Notes under the pieces: generated by a model
What the model saw: only the letters and a program-made list of their open reading frames with translations
Databases searched by the model: none
What the model was told of the DNA's origin: nothing
Part shown: positions 10,000 to 18,916 of the stretch, one piece after another
Position numbering within the stretch: the first letter of the stretch is position 1
Layout of the letters: every line of letters starts with the position of its first letter
Position numbers and translations under genes: made by a program
NCBI RefSeq assembly: GCF_003609995.1
Contig: NZ_AP018786.1
Location: 692,001-756,000, forward strand
Length of the DNA: 64,000 nucleotides
Source of the DNA: Sutterella megalosphaeroides
Lineage (GTDB): Bacteria > Pseudomonadota > Gammaproteobacteria > Burkholderiales > Burkholderiaceae_F
Reading direction: 5' to 3'

Positions 10000-10151
10000 G
10001 GCGAATCTGCGAAGAAGTCGCCCGGATCGAGCTCTCGAATCGGTTGGGGGAGTAGGAAGAGGGCGGCGTTGAGTGGGAAGAAACTTCCTATGCTACAGCG
10101 CTTTTTCGGCCTTCGCCCCCAACCAAAGTAGGGGGGCAAAGGCGCGTGCGC

Positions 10152-10796
10152 TCAGCGCTCTCCTTCGGGCTTTCGGCTCGTACTCTTCGTTCCCAAGCGC
10201 GCGACGAAGTCGCGCACGTATTCGGGGAGTTCCTTGGCGCTGCGCTGAGTCAGGTGTCCCATCGAGAATTCGCACCCGCACCAGAGCTGGTTGTAGAAGT
10301 GCTCGGCCGCAAGTATTTCGGAACGACGGGTCTGAAGCCCGCCTTTACGCCAGTTGACGTCCCAATAGGCGGTCTTGCCGCCCGTCAGTTCCGCGGCTTC
10401 GAGCGCCGCCTCGCGGATCTGGTCGAGCCGCTTCCAGCGGCTTCCCGCAAGCGTCGTCGTAAAGCGCGGGATCCCGAGCTCGGCCGCACACTGCGCGGTT
10501 GCGCGCATGCGTACGCCGAAGCACGCCCGACAGCGTCGTCCGCGCTCGGGTTCGTTTTCGAGCCCCCGTACGGCCTCCAACCACCGCTCGTGATCGTAGT
10601 CGCCGTCGACGAACGGCACGCCGATTTTTTCGCAGTACCGTACGCATTCCTTCTTGCGCACGAGGTACTCCTCGGCGGGGAAGATGTTCGGGTTGAAGTA
10701 AAAGACGGTCGGCGCGTAGTCGTTTTGAAGGAGCCACTCGAGAATGGCGCTCGAGCAAGGGGCGCAGCAGCTGTGAAGAAGAACGGGTTCGGACAT
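10152..10796 (-). CDS. queH: Epoxyqueuosine reductase QueH
   Basis: Performs the last step of queuosine synthesis in tRNA, reducing epoxyqueuosine; QueH is the non-homologous alternative to the B12-dependent QueG. The 214-residue protein has the DUF208 signature HSCCAPCSSA at residues 8-17, YFNPNIFP, CRACFGVRM, TTTLAGSRWK and a late CGC motif; the Cys residues bind the [4Fe-4S] cluster and a second metal. ATG 10796 is chosen because the family starts five residues before HxCCAPC. It is divergent from yggS, with 158 bp between the starts. Confidence 0.92.
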   Translation of the reverse strand: MSEPVLLHSCCAPCSSAILEWLLQNDYAPTVFYFNPNIFPAEEYLVRKKECVRYCEKIGVPFVDGDYDHERWLEAVRGLENEPERGRRCRACFGVRMRATAQCAAELGIPRFTTTLAGSRWKRLDQIREAALEAAELTGGKTAYWDVNWRKGGLQTRRSEILAAEHFYNQLWCGCEFSMGHLTQRSAKELPEYVRDFVARLGTKSTSRKPEGER

Positions 10797-10954
10797 CGTA
10801 CGTTCCGCGTGCGGCCGTGGGCGGCCTCCTGAAAGAAAAAGCGGGAAAAGCGTTCGGGCGCGGGGGAGGGCAACGCGCTTGCGACGCGATAAACTTCCCG
10901 AACAACCTCGGGCAACCTGCCGCACGGGTTGAAGTTGACAACGGAAAGCATTGT

Positions 10955-11692
10955 ATGAGCATTTTGGAACCCGGTCTCGACGGGCGCATCGAAGCCCTGC
11001 AAGGGCGCATTGCCGCGGCCTGCGAAAAGGCCGCCCGACGCACGGACGAGGTGAAACTGCTGGCGGTCGGGAAAACGTTCGACGAACGCGCGCTTGAGGC
11101 CGCCGCCGATCTGGGGCTTCGCGCGTTCGGGGAAAACTACGCTCAGGAGGGGTGCGCGAAGGTCGATTGGTTCCGCGCGAACCGTCCCGATTTGGCGGAA
11201 GCGCTTGAGTGGCACTTCATCGGTCCCCTTCAGGCCAACAAAACGCGCCCGGTCGCGGAGCGCTTCGACTGGGTCGAGTCCGTCGACCGGCTTCGCATCG
11301 CCGAGCGCCTCTCGGCGCAACGCCCCGAGGGGCTCGCCCCTCTCAACGTGCTCGTCGAAGTCAACATCGACGGCGAAGCGACGAAGTCGGGCGTCGCGCC
11401 CGAAGCGCTCCCCGAGTTTCTCGACGCCGTGGCGGCGCTGCCGGGCCTCAAACTCCGCGGCCTCATGGTGATTCCCGCGCCGGCCGACGACGCGGAAGCG
11501 CAGCGGGCGCCCTTGCGCGCGGCGCGCGCGCTTTTCGAAGCCGTCCGCTCGGCGCACCCCGAATGGACGGACTTTGACACCCTCTCCATGGGGATGAGCG
11601 CGGACCTTGAAGCGGCCGTGGCGGAAGGAAGCACCGAGGTGAGGATCGGAAGCGCCCTTTTCGGGCGACGCGACTACGGAGCCCGTCACTGA
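10955..11692 (+). CDS. yggS: YggS/PLPBP-family pyridoxal phosphate homeostasis protein
   Basis: A cytosolic PLP-binding protein of the alanine-racemase N-terminal fold, with a role in vitamin B6 and amino-acid balance and no known enzyme activity. The 245-residue protein shows KLLAVGKTF (the PLP lysine is the K of VGK), FGENYAQE, WHFIGPLQANK, VNIDGEATKSG, RGLMVIP, and the C-terminal LSMGMSADLEAAVAEGSTEVRIGSALFG split over 11575-11665. ATG 10955 gives the standard length. proC follows 108 bp downstream, the same yggS-proC neighbourhood found in many bacteria. Confidence 0.93.
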   Translation: MSILEPGLDGRIEALQGRIAAACEKAARRTDEVKLLAVGKTFDERALEAAADLGLRAFGENYAQEGCAKVDWFRANRPDLAEALEWHFIGPLQANKTRPVAERFDWVESVDRLRIAERLSAQRPEGLAPLNVLVEVNIDGEATKSGVAPEALPEFLDAVAALPGLKLRGLMVIPAPADDAEAQRAPLRAARALFEAVRSAHPEWTDFDTLSMGMSADLEAAVAEGSTEVRIGSALFGRRDYGARH

Positions 11693-11800
11693 CGAGCCTC
11701 AACGGCTCCTCGTTTGACGGGGCGGCATCGATTTTTGAAAAAGAGAGGCGCCCTCGGGCGCGCAACGAACGGAGGCGGCGCCCGCAAGGGGCCGAACGTT

Positions 11801-12607
11801 ATGGAACACATCATCGGATTTCTCGGGGGCGGCAACATGGCGGGCGCCATGATCGGGGGACTGCTCAAGACGACCGATCCCGCGCGCATTCGCGTCGCGG
11901 ACCGTCACCCCGAAAAGCTCGAACACTTTGCCGAAGCGGGCGTTCGCACGTACGAGGGCCCGGGCGACTGGGTGACGGAATGTACGCTCCTGGTCCTTGC
12001 CGTGAAGCCCCAGAACATGAAGGAAGCGGTCGAGCCCTACGTGCCCTTCTTGAACCCCGAAGGGTGCGCCCTTTCGATCGCCGCGGGGATCGAAGCCTCG
12101 GCCCTTTCCGCGTGGTTGGGCGGCTACCGCGTGCTTCGCGCGATGCCCAATACGCCCGCCCTCGTCGGTTGCGGGATGACGGGCTTTTGGGCCCCCGAAG
12201 GGACGCCCGACGAGATGCTCGCCGCGGCCTTGGCGGTGCTGAAGGCGTCGGGCGACGTCGTGCGCGTTCCCGACGAAAACGGAATCGACCTCGTGGGGGC
12301 GATTCCGGGTTCGGGCCCGGCTTACGTTTTCCGCTTCATGGAAGCCTTGGAAGCCGCGGGCCTCAAGCGGGGGCTCGACCCGAAAGCGGCGCGGTCGCTC
12401 GCGCTCGGGACCGTGTACGGCGCCGCGATGCTCGCGCGCAGCTCCGACGAACCCTTCTCGCGCCTTCGCGAAAAGGTGACGAGCAAGGGCGGCACGACCG
12501 CCAAGGCGCTTGAGGTCATGAACGCACGCGACGTCGACGGCATGATGGACGAGGCGATCGAAGCGGCTCTGAAGCGTACGGCCGAGATGAAGGCCTTGTT
12601 CCGCTGA
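11801..12607 (+). CDS. proC: Pyrroline-5-carboxylate reductase
   Basis: Last enzyme of proline synthesis; reduces pyrroline-5-carboxylate with NAD(P)H. The 268-residue protein has the N-terminal Rossmann motif GFLGGGNMAGAMIGG, the AVKPQ segment, RAMPNTPALVG and the signature IPGSGPAYVFRFMEAL, then SKGGTTAKALEVM near the C-terminus. ATG 11801 fits the family. It is probably co-transcribed with yggS. proA is also in this window (27204-28484) but not linked to it. Confidence 0.96.
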   Translation: MEHIIGFLGGGNMAGAMIGGLLKTTDPARIRVADRHPEKLEHFAEAGVRTYEGPGDWVTECTLLVLAVKPQNMKEAVEPYVPFLNPEGCALSIAAGIEASALSAWLGGYRVLRAMPNTPALVGCGMTGFWAPEGTPDEMLAAALAVLKASGDVVRVPDENGIDLVGAIPGSGPAYVFRFMEALEAAGLKRGLDPKAARSLALGTVYGAAMLARSSDEPFSRLREKVTSKGGTTAKALEVMNARDVDGMMDEAIEAALKRTAEMKALFR

Positions 12608-12642
12608 GCCGGACGAAAAACCGAAATCGAAAGCCGAGGGCG

Positions 12643-12665
12643 GGGGGTGACTTCCGCCTTTTTTG
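12643..12665 (+). terminator. Probable terminator of yggS-proC
   Basis: GGCGG and CCGCC flank a short loop and are followed by TTTTTT. The stem is only 5 bp, so this is a moderate call. Confidence 0.5.
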
Positions 12666-12982
12666 CATGTTTTCGGAGCGTCTGCCCTTCCAACGGCGCG
12701 TCTTACACGGCTTTTCCCGAAAGCGAAAGGCATGGAAATACCTACGGAAAAACAGCGGTTATTGTTCTCTTGACGTATAGACGTACGACCGATCGATCCA
12801 TATGATGAAGTTCGGGTCGTCGCGCGTGCCGGTCGACGCGTTCTCGGTGTCCCGGGGTGCTCGGGCGACTTCAGGAGTCCGTCTTTCCTCCTACAGGAAA
12901 GCGTCGGCGGACGACCCGTCTTCGCAATGCGGGCGGTCGTGCGTCGGGGCGCGAAAGACCGAAGCTCTCGGAGAGACACACT
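12666..12982 (+). promoter_or_regulatory. Leader and promoter region of the ugp operon
   Basis: About 320 bp without a believable gene. TTGACG (12770-12775) and TATAGA (12776-12781) are promoter-like but not correctly spaced as a pair. TATGAT lies at 12801-12806. No clear Pho box or CRP palindrome could be recognised by eye. The short open frames here have no start signal or family. Confidence 0.35.
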
Positions 12983-14296
12983 ATGAGCAAGACCTTCGTT
13001 GCGGCCGGCCTGATGTCGGCGGCGCTTTTGGCCGGCGGCGTTCAGGCCGCTACCGACATCAGCATGTGGCACGCCATGACAGGCAGTTTGGGCGACTGGG
13101 TTCAGGACCTCGCGAACGACTTCAATAAGAGTCAGCAGAACTGTCGCCTCACCCCGACCTACAAGGGCAGCTACGACCAGACCATGACGTCGGGCATCGC
13201 CGCGCACCGCGCGGGTCGCTCTCCCAACATTCTTCAGGTCTTCGAAGTCGGCACCGCCACGATGATGTTCAGCAAGGGCGCCGTCGTTCCGGTGGGCGAC
13301 CTCATGGCAAAGGCGGGCTACGAATTCCACGCCGACGAATACATTCCCGCGGTCTACGGCTACTACTCCACGCCCGACGGCCGCATGATGAGCTACCCCT
13401 TCAATTCGTCGACGACCGTCATGTACGTCAACCTGACGAAATTCAAGAAGGCGGGTCTGCCCACCGAAACCGACAAGCTTCCGAAGACCTGGGACGACGT
13501 CAAGGCGGCCGCCAAGGCGCTGAAGGACGCGGGCGAAGCCTGCCCGATGACGACCTCCTGGATGGGTTGGACGCAGCTTGAAACCTTCTCGACCTGGCAC
13601 AACGTCGAGTTTGCGTCCCTCAACAACGGCTTCGGCGGTCCGGCCGCTCGCCTCAAGATCGATTCGCCGCTCCACCGCCGCCACATCGAAAATCTCGCCG
13701 AGATGGCGAAAAACGGCCTCTTTGTCTACAAGGGGCGCGGCAATCAGGCCGACGCCGCTTTCTACACGGGAGAGTGCGGCATCAGCATGGGGAGTTCCGC
13801 CACGCTCGCGAACATTCGCCGCAATGCCGATTTCGAATTCATGACGCTGCCGATGCCCTACTATCCGGATGTCGAAGGCGCTCCGCAGAACACCGCGCTC
13901 GGCGGTGCGTCGCTCTGGGCGATGGCCGGAAAGTCCGAAGCCGAAAACAAGTGCGTTGCCGACTTCTTCCACTACCTTTCCGACCCGCAGGTTCAGGCGA
14001 ACAACCACATGCGCACGGGCTACCTTCCCGTGACGCTCAAGGCCTTTGAAATCGCGAAGGCTTCGGGTTACTACGAGAAGAACCCGGGCGCCGACGTTCC
14101 CGTGAAGCAGATGTTGAAGACCACGGAAAAGAGCCGCGGCATCCGTCTCGGCTATCTCCCCAACATCCGCACGATCGTCGACGAAGAGTTTGAAAAGATC
14201 TGGACGGGCGGTCAGAGTGCGGCCGACGCGCTTGCGGCCGTCGTTCGCCGCGGCAACGAGCAGCTCGCGCGCTTCGAACGCGTGACGAACCGCTGA
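12983..14296 (+). CDS. ugpB: sn-Glycerol-3-phosphate ABC transporter, periplasmic binding protein
   Basis: Captures glycerol-3-phosphate (and probably glycerophosphodiesters) in the periplasm and delivers it to UgpAE. The 437-residue protein has a cleavable signal peptide (MSKTFVAAGLMSAALLAGG, cut after VQA) and the UgpB sequence run ISMWHAMTGSLGDWVQDLA, FNKSQQ, YKGSYDQTM, GRSPNILQVFEVGTATMM and SSATLANIRRNADFEF. The ATG 12983 is preceded by GGAGAG. First gene of the ugpBAEC operon; the absence of ugpQ means the cognate phosphodiesterase, if any, is encoded elsewhere. Confidence 0.95.
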   Translation: MSKTFVAAGLMSAALLAGGVQAATDISMWHAMTGSLGDWVQDLANDFNKSQQNCRLTPTYKGSYDQTMTSGIAAHRAGRSPNILQVFEVGTATMMFSKGAVVPVGDLMAKAGYEFHADEYIPAVYGYYSTPDGRMMSYPFNSSTTVMYVNLTKFKKAGLPTETDKLPKTWDDVKAAAKALKDAGEACPMTTSWMGWTQLETFSTWHNVEFASLNNGFGGPAARLKIDSPLHRRHIENLAEMAKNGLFVYKGRGNQADAAFYTGECGISMGSSATLANIRRNADFEFMTLPMPYYPDVEGAPQNTALGGASLWAMAGKSEAENKCVADFFHYLSDPQVQANNHMRTGYLPVTLKAFEIAKASGYYEKNPGADVPVKQMLKTTEKSRGIRLGYLPNIRTIVDEEFEKIWTGGQSAADALAAVVRRGNEQLARFERVTNR

Positions 14297-14315
14297 GACC
14301 TCTGAAACCGGAATT

Positions 14316-14339
14316 CCCGCGCGCCTTCGGGCGCGCGGG
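14316..14339 (+). other. Strong intercistronic hairpin with a TTCG tetraloop
   Basis: CCCGCGCGCC and GGCGCGCGGG form a perfect 10-bp stem around TTCG, between ugpB and ugpA. No T tract follows, so it probably shields the ugpB 3' end from exonucleases rather than ending transcription, which would keep the binding protein in excess over the permeases. Confidence 0.7.
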
Positions 14340-14418
14340 CTCCGAGTTCGTTCGCGTGCTTTCGGGATGAAGTCCTCCCGAAAGCACGTACTCCGTTCAA
14401 CCCTTCGGAATCTCCAAC

Positions 14419-15300
14419 GTGGAAAAACGAGCCGTCTTTCAGAGCCGATGGTTGCCGTACGCACTCGTTGCGCCGCAGCTCCTCATCACGCTCATATTCT
14501 TCTTTCTCCCGGCCGGTCAGGCCATTCAGCAGTCCGTCCTCATGGAGGACCCGTTCGGACTGAGCACCGAATTCGTCGGTTTGGCGAACTTCCGCGATCT
14601 CTTCGCCGACCCCAATTACGTCGCGAGCTTCAAGGTCACGATGGTCTTCTCGGCCCTCGTGGCGGTTCTCGGCCTCTCGATCAGTTTGCTTTTGGCCGTG
14701 TGCGCCGACCGCGTAATGCGGGGCGCGAACGTCTACAAGTCCTTCCTCATCGTGCCCTACGCCGTGGCGCCCGCCATTGCGGGGGTGCTTTGGATGTTCA
14801 TCTTCAACCCGACCTTGGGCATCATTTCGTACGTGCTTCACGGGCTCGGGCTCGATTGGAACTACCTCGTCAATTCCGGCCACGCGTTGACGCTCATCGT
14901 GATCGCCGCCGTGTGGAAGCAGGTGAGCTACAACTTCATTTTCTTCCTCGCAGGGCTCCAGGCCATTCCGAAGTCGCTTCTCGAGGCCGCAGCTTTGGAC
15001 GGCGCGGGTCCCTTCCGGCGCTTTACGACGGTTGTCTTCCCGCTTTTGTCGCCCACGACCTTCTTCCTTCTCGTGATGAACGTCGTCTACGCCTTCTTCG
15101 AAACGTTCGCGATCGTCGACGCAACAACGCAGGGCGGCCCGGGACAGGATACGAACATCCTCGTCTACAAGGTGTTCGTTGACGGCTTCCGCAACATGAA
15201 TTACGGCGGTTCGGCCGCGCAGTCCGTGATTCTCATGTTGATGGTGATCGCGCTCACCGTCTTCCAGTTCCGCTTCATCGAGCGGCGCGTGAACTACTGA
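14419..15300 (+). CDS. ugpA: Glycerol-3-phosphate ABC transporter permease UgpA
   Basis: One of the two inner-membrane subunits that form the transport path. The 293-residue protein has six predicted membrane helices and the ABC permease EAA motif [14 protein letters not shown] (about residue 192), which docks on UgpC. The start is a GTG at 14419 ([14 protein letters not shown]), the first codon that gives a normal N-terminus before the first helix. It follows ugpB after a 122-bp spacer with a strong hairpin, and precedes ugpE by 14 bp. Confidence 0.95.
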   Translation: MEKRAVFQSRWLPYALVAPQLLITLIFFFLPAGQAIQQSVLMEDPFGLSTEFVGLANFRDLFADPNYVASFKVTMVFSALVAVLGLSISLLLAVCADRVMRGANVYKSFLIVPYAVAPAIAGVLWMFIFNPTLGIISYVLHGLGLDWNYLVNSGHALTLIVIAAVWKQVSYNFIFFLAGLQAIPKSLLEAAALDGAGPFRRFTTVVFPLLSPTTFFLLVMNVVYAFFETFAIVDATTQGGPGQDTNILVYKVFVDGFRNMNYGGSAAQSVILMLMVIALTVFQFRFIERRVNY

Positions 15301-15314
15301 CAAGGAGAGCCGTC

Positions 15315-16163
15315 ATGGTTGAAAATCGTCCCTGGCTCAATTTCTTCACTCATCTCGTGCTCGTGCTCGGGGTCATCGTGGTGGTCTTCCCCGTCTACGT
15401 GGCCTTCGTCGCTTCCACCCAAACGGCGGTCGAAGTCGAGCAGGCGCCGATGAGCCTCATCCCGGGCGCGCACTTCGTCGACAACTACCTGCAGATCCTC
15501 ACCTCGGGCGGCAGCACCGCTTCGCGCGCGCCCGTCGGTCGCATGATGTGGGTCTCGTTTGTGATGGCGATGGGGATTTCGATCGGGAAAATTCTCATCT
15601 CGCTCCTCTCGGCCTTCGCGATCGTCTACTTCAAGTTCCCGGGCCGCAAGCTCTGCTTCTGGCTCATCTTCGTGACGCTCATGTTGCCCGTTGAAGTGCG
15701 CATCACGCCGACCTACCAGGTGATGGCGGACTTGAACCTTCTCGACAGTTGGGGCGGGCTCATTCTCCCCGTGATCGCGTCGGCGACGGCCACGTTCCTC
15801 TTCCGTCAGTTCTTCCTCACGGTCCCCGACGAACTCGCCGAAGCCGCCCGCATGGACGGCGCGGGCCCGATGCGGTTTTTCTTCACGATCCTGCTGCCCC
15901 TCTCGATGACGAACATGGCCGCCATGTTCGTGATCCAGTTCATCTACGGTTGGAACCAGTACCTCTGGCCGCTCCTCGTCACGACGCAGGAGGACATGTA
16001 CCCGATCGTGATCGGCATCAAACGCATGATCGGCGGGGGCGACTCCGCAAACGACTGGAACCTCATCATGGCCACGGCCATGCTAGCGATGATTCCTCCC
16101 GCCCTCGTCGTCACGCTCATGCAGCGCTGGTTCGTGAAGGGCCTTGTCGACACCGAAAAATAA
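15315..16163 (+). CDS. ugpE: Glycerol-3-phosphate ABC transporter permease UgpE
   Basis: The second permease subunit. The 282-residue protein has six membrane helices, the EAA loop [15 protein letters not shown] near residue 175 and the UgpE/MalG-type C-terminus [27 protein letters not shown] lies at ideal spacing before the ATG. Spacing of 14 bp from ugpA and 21 bp to ugpC supports one transcript. Confidence 0.95.
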   Translation: MVENRPWLNFFTHLVLVLGVIVVVFPVYVAFVASTQTAVEVEQAPMSLIPGAHFVDNYLQILTSGGSTASRAPVGRMMWVSFVMAMGISIGKILISLLSAFAIVYFKFPGRKLCFWLIFVTLMLPVEVRITPTYQVMADLNLLDSWGGLILPVIASATATFLFRQFFLTVPDELAEAARMDGAGPMRFFFTILLPLSMTNMAAMFVIQFIYGWNQYLWPLLVTTQEDMYPIVIGIKRMIGGGDSANDWNLIMATAMLAMIPPALVVTLMQRWFVKGLVDTEK

Positions 16164-16184
16164 ACGACCGGAACACACACACAA

Positions 16185-17264
16185 ATGGCAAGCATTCAAT
16201 TCAAAGAAATCCGCAAAAGCTACGGCGACGTGAAGGTCGTGCACGGCATCTCGCTCGACATTGAGGACGGCGAATTCATCGTGATCGTCGGCCCCTCGGG
16301 TTGCGGCAAGTCGACCCTTCTGCGCATGGTGGCCGGGCTCGAGCCCATCACCTCGGGCGAGCTTCGGATCGGCGACCGGGTGGTGAACCGCCTCGAACCC
16401 AAGGACCGCGACTGCGCGATGGTGTTTCAGAACTACGCCCTCTACCCGCACATGACGGTCTACGACAACATGGCCTACGGCCTTAAGATCCGCGGCATCG
16501 ACAAGGCCGAGATCGACCGGCGCGTGAACGAAGCGGCCGAGATGCTGCAGTTGACGGGGCTTCTGGAGCGCCGTCCGCGTCAGCTCTCGGGCGGGCAGCG
16601 TCAGCGCGTCGCCATGGGGCGTGCGATCGTGCGCGAGCCCTCCGTCTTCCTTTTCGACGAACCGCTCTCGAACCTCGACGCGAAGCTTCGCGTGCAGACG
16701 CGCCTTCAGATCAAGCGCCTGCAGGAGCGCCTCGGCACGACGAGCCTTTACGTCACGCACGACCAGGTCGAAGCGATGACGCTCGCGCACCGCATGATCG
16801 TTATGAACGGCGGTGTGGCCGAGCAGGTGGGCACCCCGAAAGAGGTCTACGACGATCCGGCGACGATGTTTGTCGCGGGCTTCATCGGTTCGCCTCCGAT
16901 GAACCTCGTTCGCGGTCGCGTTTCGGGGGACGGCACGCGCTTCGAAGCGAACGGGGAGAGCGTACGTCTTCCCGAAGCGGTCCCGTCTCTCGCGGGGCGC
17001 GACCTCGTCTTCGGGATCCGTCCCGAACACGTGACGATGTCGCCCGCAACGAATGGCGACGCGCTCGGCACCTTCCGCACCGAAACCGTCGAAGGGCTCG
17101 GCTCCGAGTACCTCGTCCACGGCGCGATGCTCGGCTCGAGCGTGGTTTTCCGCGAAAACGTCGACGCGTTCGTGCCCGAGTCGGGTTCGGACTGCGCGAT
17201 CGACTTCCCGGCGAAGGCCGTGCACTGGTTCGATCCGGAGACGACGAAGCGCGTTCGCCCGTAA
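16185..17264 (+). CDS. ugpC: Glycerol-3-phosphate ABC transporter ATP-binding protein UgpC
   Basis: The ATPase that powers the importer. The 359-residue protein has Walker [11 protein letters not shown]-loop [14 protein letters not shown], signature [14 protein letters not shown], Walker [13 protein letters not shown] and the switch His in YVTHDQ. A C-terminal TOBE/OB domain (about 240-359) follows, which in the E. coli protein receives regulatory input. The last gene of the operon; a strong terminator begins 76 bp after the stop. The nearby gldA (22546) could process glycerol but is not linked. Confidence 0.95.
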   Translation: MASIQFKEIRKSYGDVKVVHGISLDIEDGEFIVIVGPSGCGKSTLLRMVAGLEPITSGELRIGDRVVNRLEPKDRDCAMVFQNYALYPHMTVYDNMAYGLKIRGIDKAEIDRRVNEAAEMLQLTGLLERRPRQLSGGQRQRVAMGRAIVREPSVFLFDEPLSNLDAKLRVQTRLQIKRLQERLGTTSLYVTHDQVEAMTLAHRMIVMNGGVAEQVGTPKEVYDDPATMFVAGFIGSPPMNLVRGRVSGDGTRFEANGESVRLPEAVPSLAGRDLVFGIRPEHVTMSPATNGDALGTFRTETVEGLGSEYLVHGAMLGSSVVFRENVDAFVPESGSDCAIDFPAKAVHWFDPETTKRVRP

Positions 17265-17340
17265 CGGACGGCGCACCCCGCGGGGCGGCGGCCCCGCGCG
17301 GCTTCGGCGTTCCCGAGGATACGAAGCGAAACGAAAACGC

Positions 17341-17370
17341 AAAGGGCGCCCGAAAGCGGGCGCCCTTTTC
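17341..17370 (+). terminator. Terminator of the ugp operon
   Basis: AAAGGGCGCCCG pairs with CGGGCGCCCTTT across a GAAAG-type loop, followed by TTTTCT. It ends only 19 bp before the next start codon. Confidence 0.92.
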
Positions 17371-17388
17371 TCTGGGTATCCTTGGCGG

Positions 17389-17823
17389 ATGATCGAAAAT
17401 CTCCTCACGCTCTTTCAGCACGAGTCGATCGAACTCGTGCTTTTCGTTGCCGCTTTCATTTCCGCCACGGTCATTCCCGGGGGCTCCGAAGCGGTCTTGC
17501 TCGGCGCGGCGGCCGCTCAGCCCGACCGCACGCTCGAATTCGTCCTCATCGCCATGGCGGGCAACACCCTGGGGGGCATGACGGGCTATCTGATCGGGCG
17601 CTTCATCCCCGAGAAGAAGAAAGAGGGTCGGGCGCTTGCCTGGCTCCACAAGTACGGGATCTGGGCGGTCTTTTTCTCCTGGGTGCCGCTTTTCGGCGAC
17701 GCGTTGCCGGTTGCGGCCGGCTGGTTGCGTCTCAATCCCTGGTTGACCGCGCTTTTCGTCGCGCTCGGCAAGGGGGCGCGCTACGCGGTGCTCGTCGCGG
17801 GTCTCCATCTCGCGGTCCTCTGA
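17389..17823 (+). CDS. YqaA-like small DedA/SNARE-associated family membrane protein
   Basis: A 144-residue inner-membrane protein with four or five hydrophobic segments. The motif run ISATVIPGGSEAVLLGA, MAGNTLGGMTGYLIGRF and FSWVPLFGDALPVAAGWLR is that of the YqaA branch of the DedA (VTT-domain) family, some members of which act as lipid scramblases. Function here is not known. The ATG is just 19 bp after the ugp terminator, and TATCCT (17376-17381) could start a transcript almost at the ATG, so a leaderless or read-through message is possible. Confidence 0.8.
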   Translation: MIENLLTLFQHESIELVLFVAAFISATVIPGGSEAVLLGAAAAQPDRTLEFVLIAMAGNTLGGMTGYLIGRFIPEKKKEGRALAWLHKYGIWAVFFSWVPLFGDALPVAAGWLRLNPWLTALFVALGKGARYAVLVAGLHLAVL

Positions 17824-17907
17824 GCACGCGCGGTTCCGTCCTCGTCCCCGTCCGCATTCCGTGCAAAATCGTCTTTTTCGTTAAGAAAACGGGCGGGTCG
17901 CCTACCT

Positions 17908-17949
17908 TATAATGCCCGCGTCGGGTTCCTGACAAATTTTGTCGGGTTC
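17908..17949 (+). promoter_or_regulatory. etfBA promoter with operator-like repeats
   Basis: A perfect -10 TATAAT (17908-17913) is followed by two copies of GTCGGGTTC (17920-17928 and 17941-17949), 21 bp apart, that is two helical turns. Between them is the dyad GACAAATTTTGTC (17931-17943). A regulator bound here would sit on the start of transcription and repress (inference). The rest of the 330-bp spacer shows no gene. Confidence 0.55.
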
Positions 17950-18154
17950 TCGTTTTCGATTTCGGATACAGCCTTCCGACGGGGGCCGCACGGGCGGCGC
18001 CCGCCGGTCGGGGTCGCCGAAGGGCGCCGCGTGAAGCGCGACACCGATCGATTGCCGTCGATCGGGGCGCCGTGGTTGCCAACAAACGACGTAATCCAAA
18101 ACGTAGGAGGCGCTCGTCGAAGCCGCGCTTGCGGCTCGCGGGGGAAAATTTTTT

Positions 18155-18901
18155 ATGAAGATCATGGTTGCTGTGAAGCGGGTCGTCGACGCCAAGATGA
18201 AGGTGCGCCCGCTCCCCGACAATTCCGGGGTGGATCTGAAGGTCGCCAAGATGGCGCTCAATCCCTTTGACGAAATCGCGGTCGAAGCGGCCGTGCGCCT
18301 GCGTGAGGCCGGCAAGGCCGACGAAGTGGTGGCCGTGACGATCGGCCCGATGAAGGCGGTCGATCAGTTGCGCGTGGCGATGGCGATCGGCGCGGACCGC
18401 TCCGTGCACGTGCGTACCGACGACGTGCTCGAACCCCTCGCCGTGGCGAAGGTGCTACGCGAAATCGCCGACCGCGAAAAGCCCGACCTGATTCTGCTCG
18501 GCAAACAGGCGATCGACGACGACTCGAACCAGGTCGGTCAGATGCTCTCGGCGCTCTGCGACATGCCGCTCGGCGCCTTTGCGGGCGAACTCGACGTCGT
18601 GGACGGCCGCTACATCGTCACGCGCGAAACGGACGGCGGCACGCAGACCGTGTCGCTCGCGTCGCCTGCCGTCGTGACGGCCGACCTGCGTCTCGCGGAA
18701 CCCCGCTACGTGACGCTGCCCTCGATGGCCAAGGCCCGCAAGAAGCCCGTCGAAGAGATCGAACTCGCGACGCTCGGCGTCGACACGGCGCCGCGCCTGA
18801 AGGTGCTGCGCGTCGAGCAGCCGCCCGAACGCGCCGCCGGGGAAATGCTCCCGAACGTCGACGCGCTCGTTGAAAAGTTGAAGCACGCCCTCAACGCCTG
18901 A
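18155..18901 (+). CDS. etfB: Electron transfer flavoprotein beta subunit
   Basis: With EtfA it carries electrons from acyl-CoA and other dehydrogenases to the quinone pool. The 248-residue protein has the EtfB beginning MKIMVAVKRVVD, the AMP-site segment NPFDEIAVEAAVRL, ADRSVHV, LLGKQAIDDDSNQVGQMLA-type loop (LLGKQAIDDDSNQ seen) and KARKKPVE. It is followed after 15 bp by etfA, translationally close. No dehydrogenase partner is linked here, so the electron donor cannot be told from context. Confidence 0.96.
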   Translation: MKIMVAVKRVVDAKMKVRPLPDNSGVDLKVAKMALNPFDEIAVEAAVRLREAGKADEVVAVTIGPMKAVDQLRVAMAIGADRSVHVRTDDVLEPLAVAKVLREIADREKPDLILLGKQAIDDDSNQVGQMLSALCDMPLGAFAGELDVVDGRYIVTRETDGGTQTVSLASPAVVTADLRLAEPRYVTLPSMAKARKKPVEEIELATLGVDTAPRLKVLRVEQPPERAAGEMLPNVDALVEKLKHALNA

Positions 18902-18916
18902 GGAGAGAAGTAAAAA

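Noticed and set aside
12770-12806. TTGACG and TATGAT as the ugp promoter
   Set aside because: The spacer is 25 bp, far outside the 16-19 bp range.
12802-13128. A + strand frame overlapping the start of ugpB
   Set aside because: It is in another frame of the ugpB signal region, with no ribosome site and unusual composition; the ugpB frame is clearly the real one.
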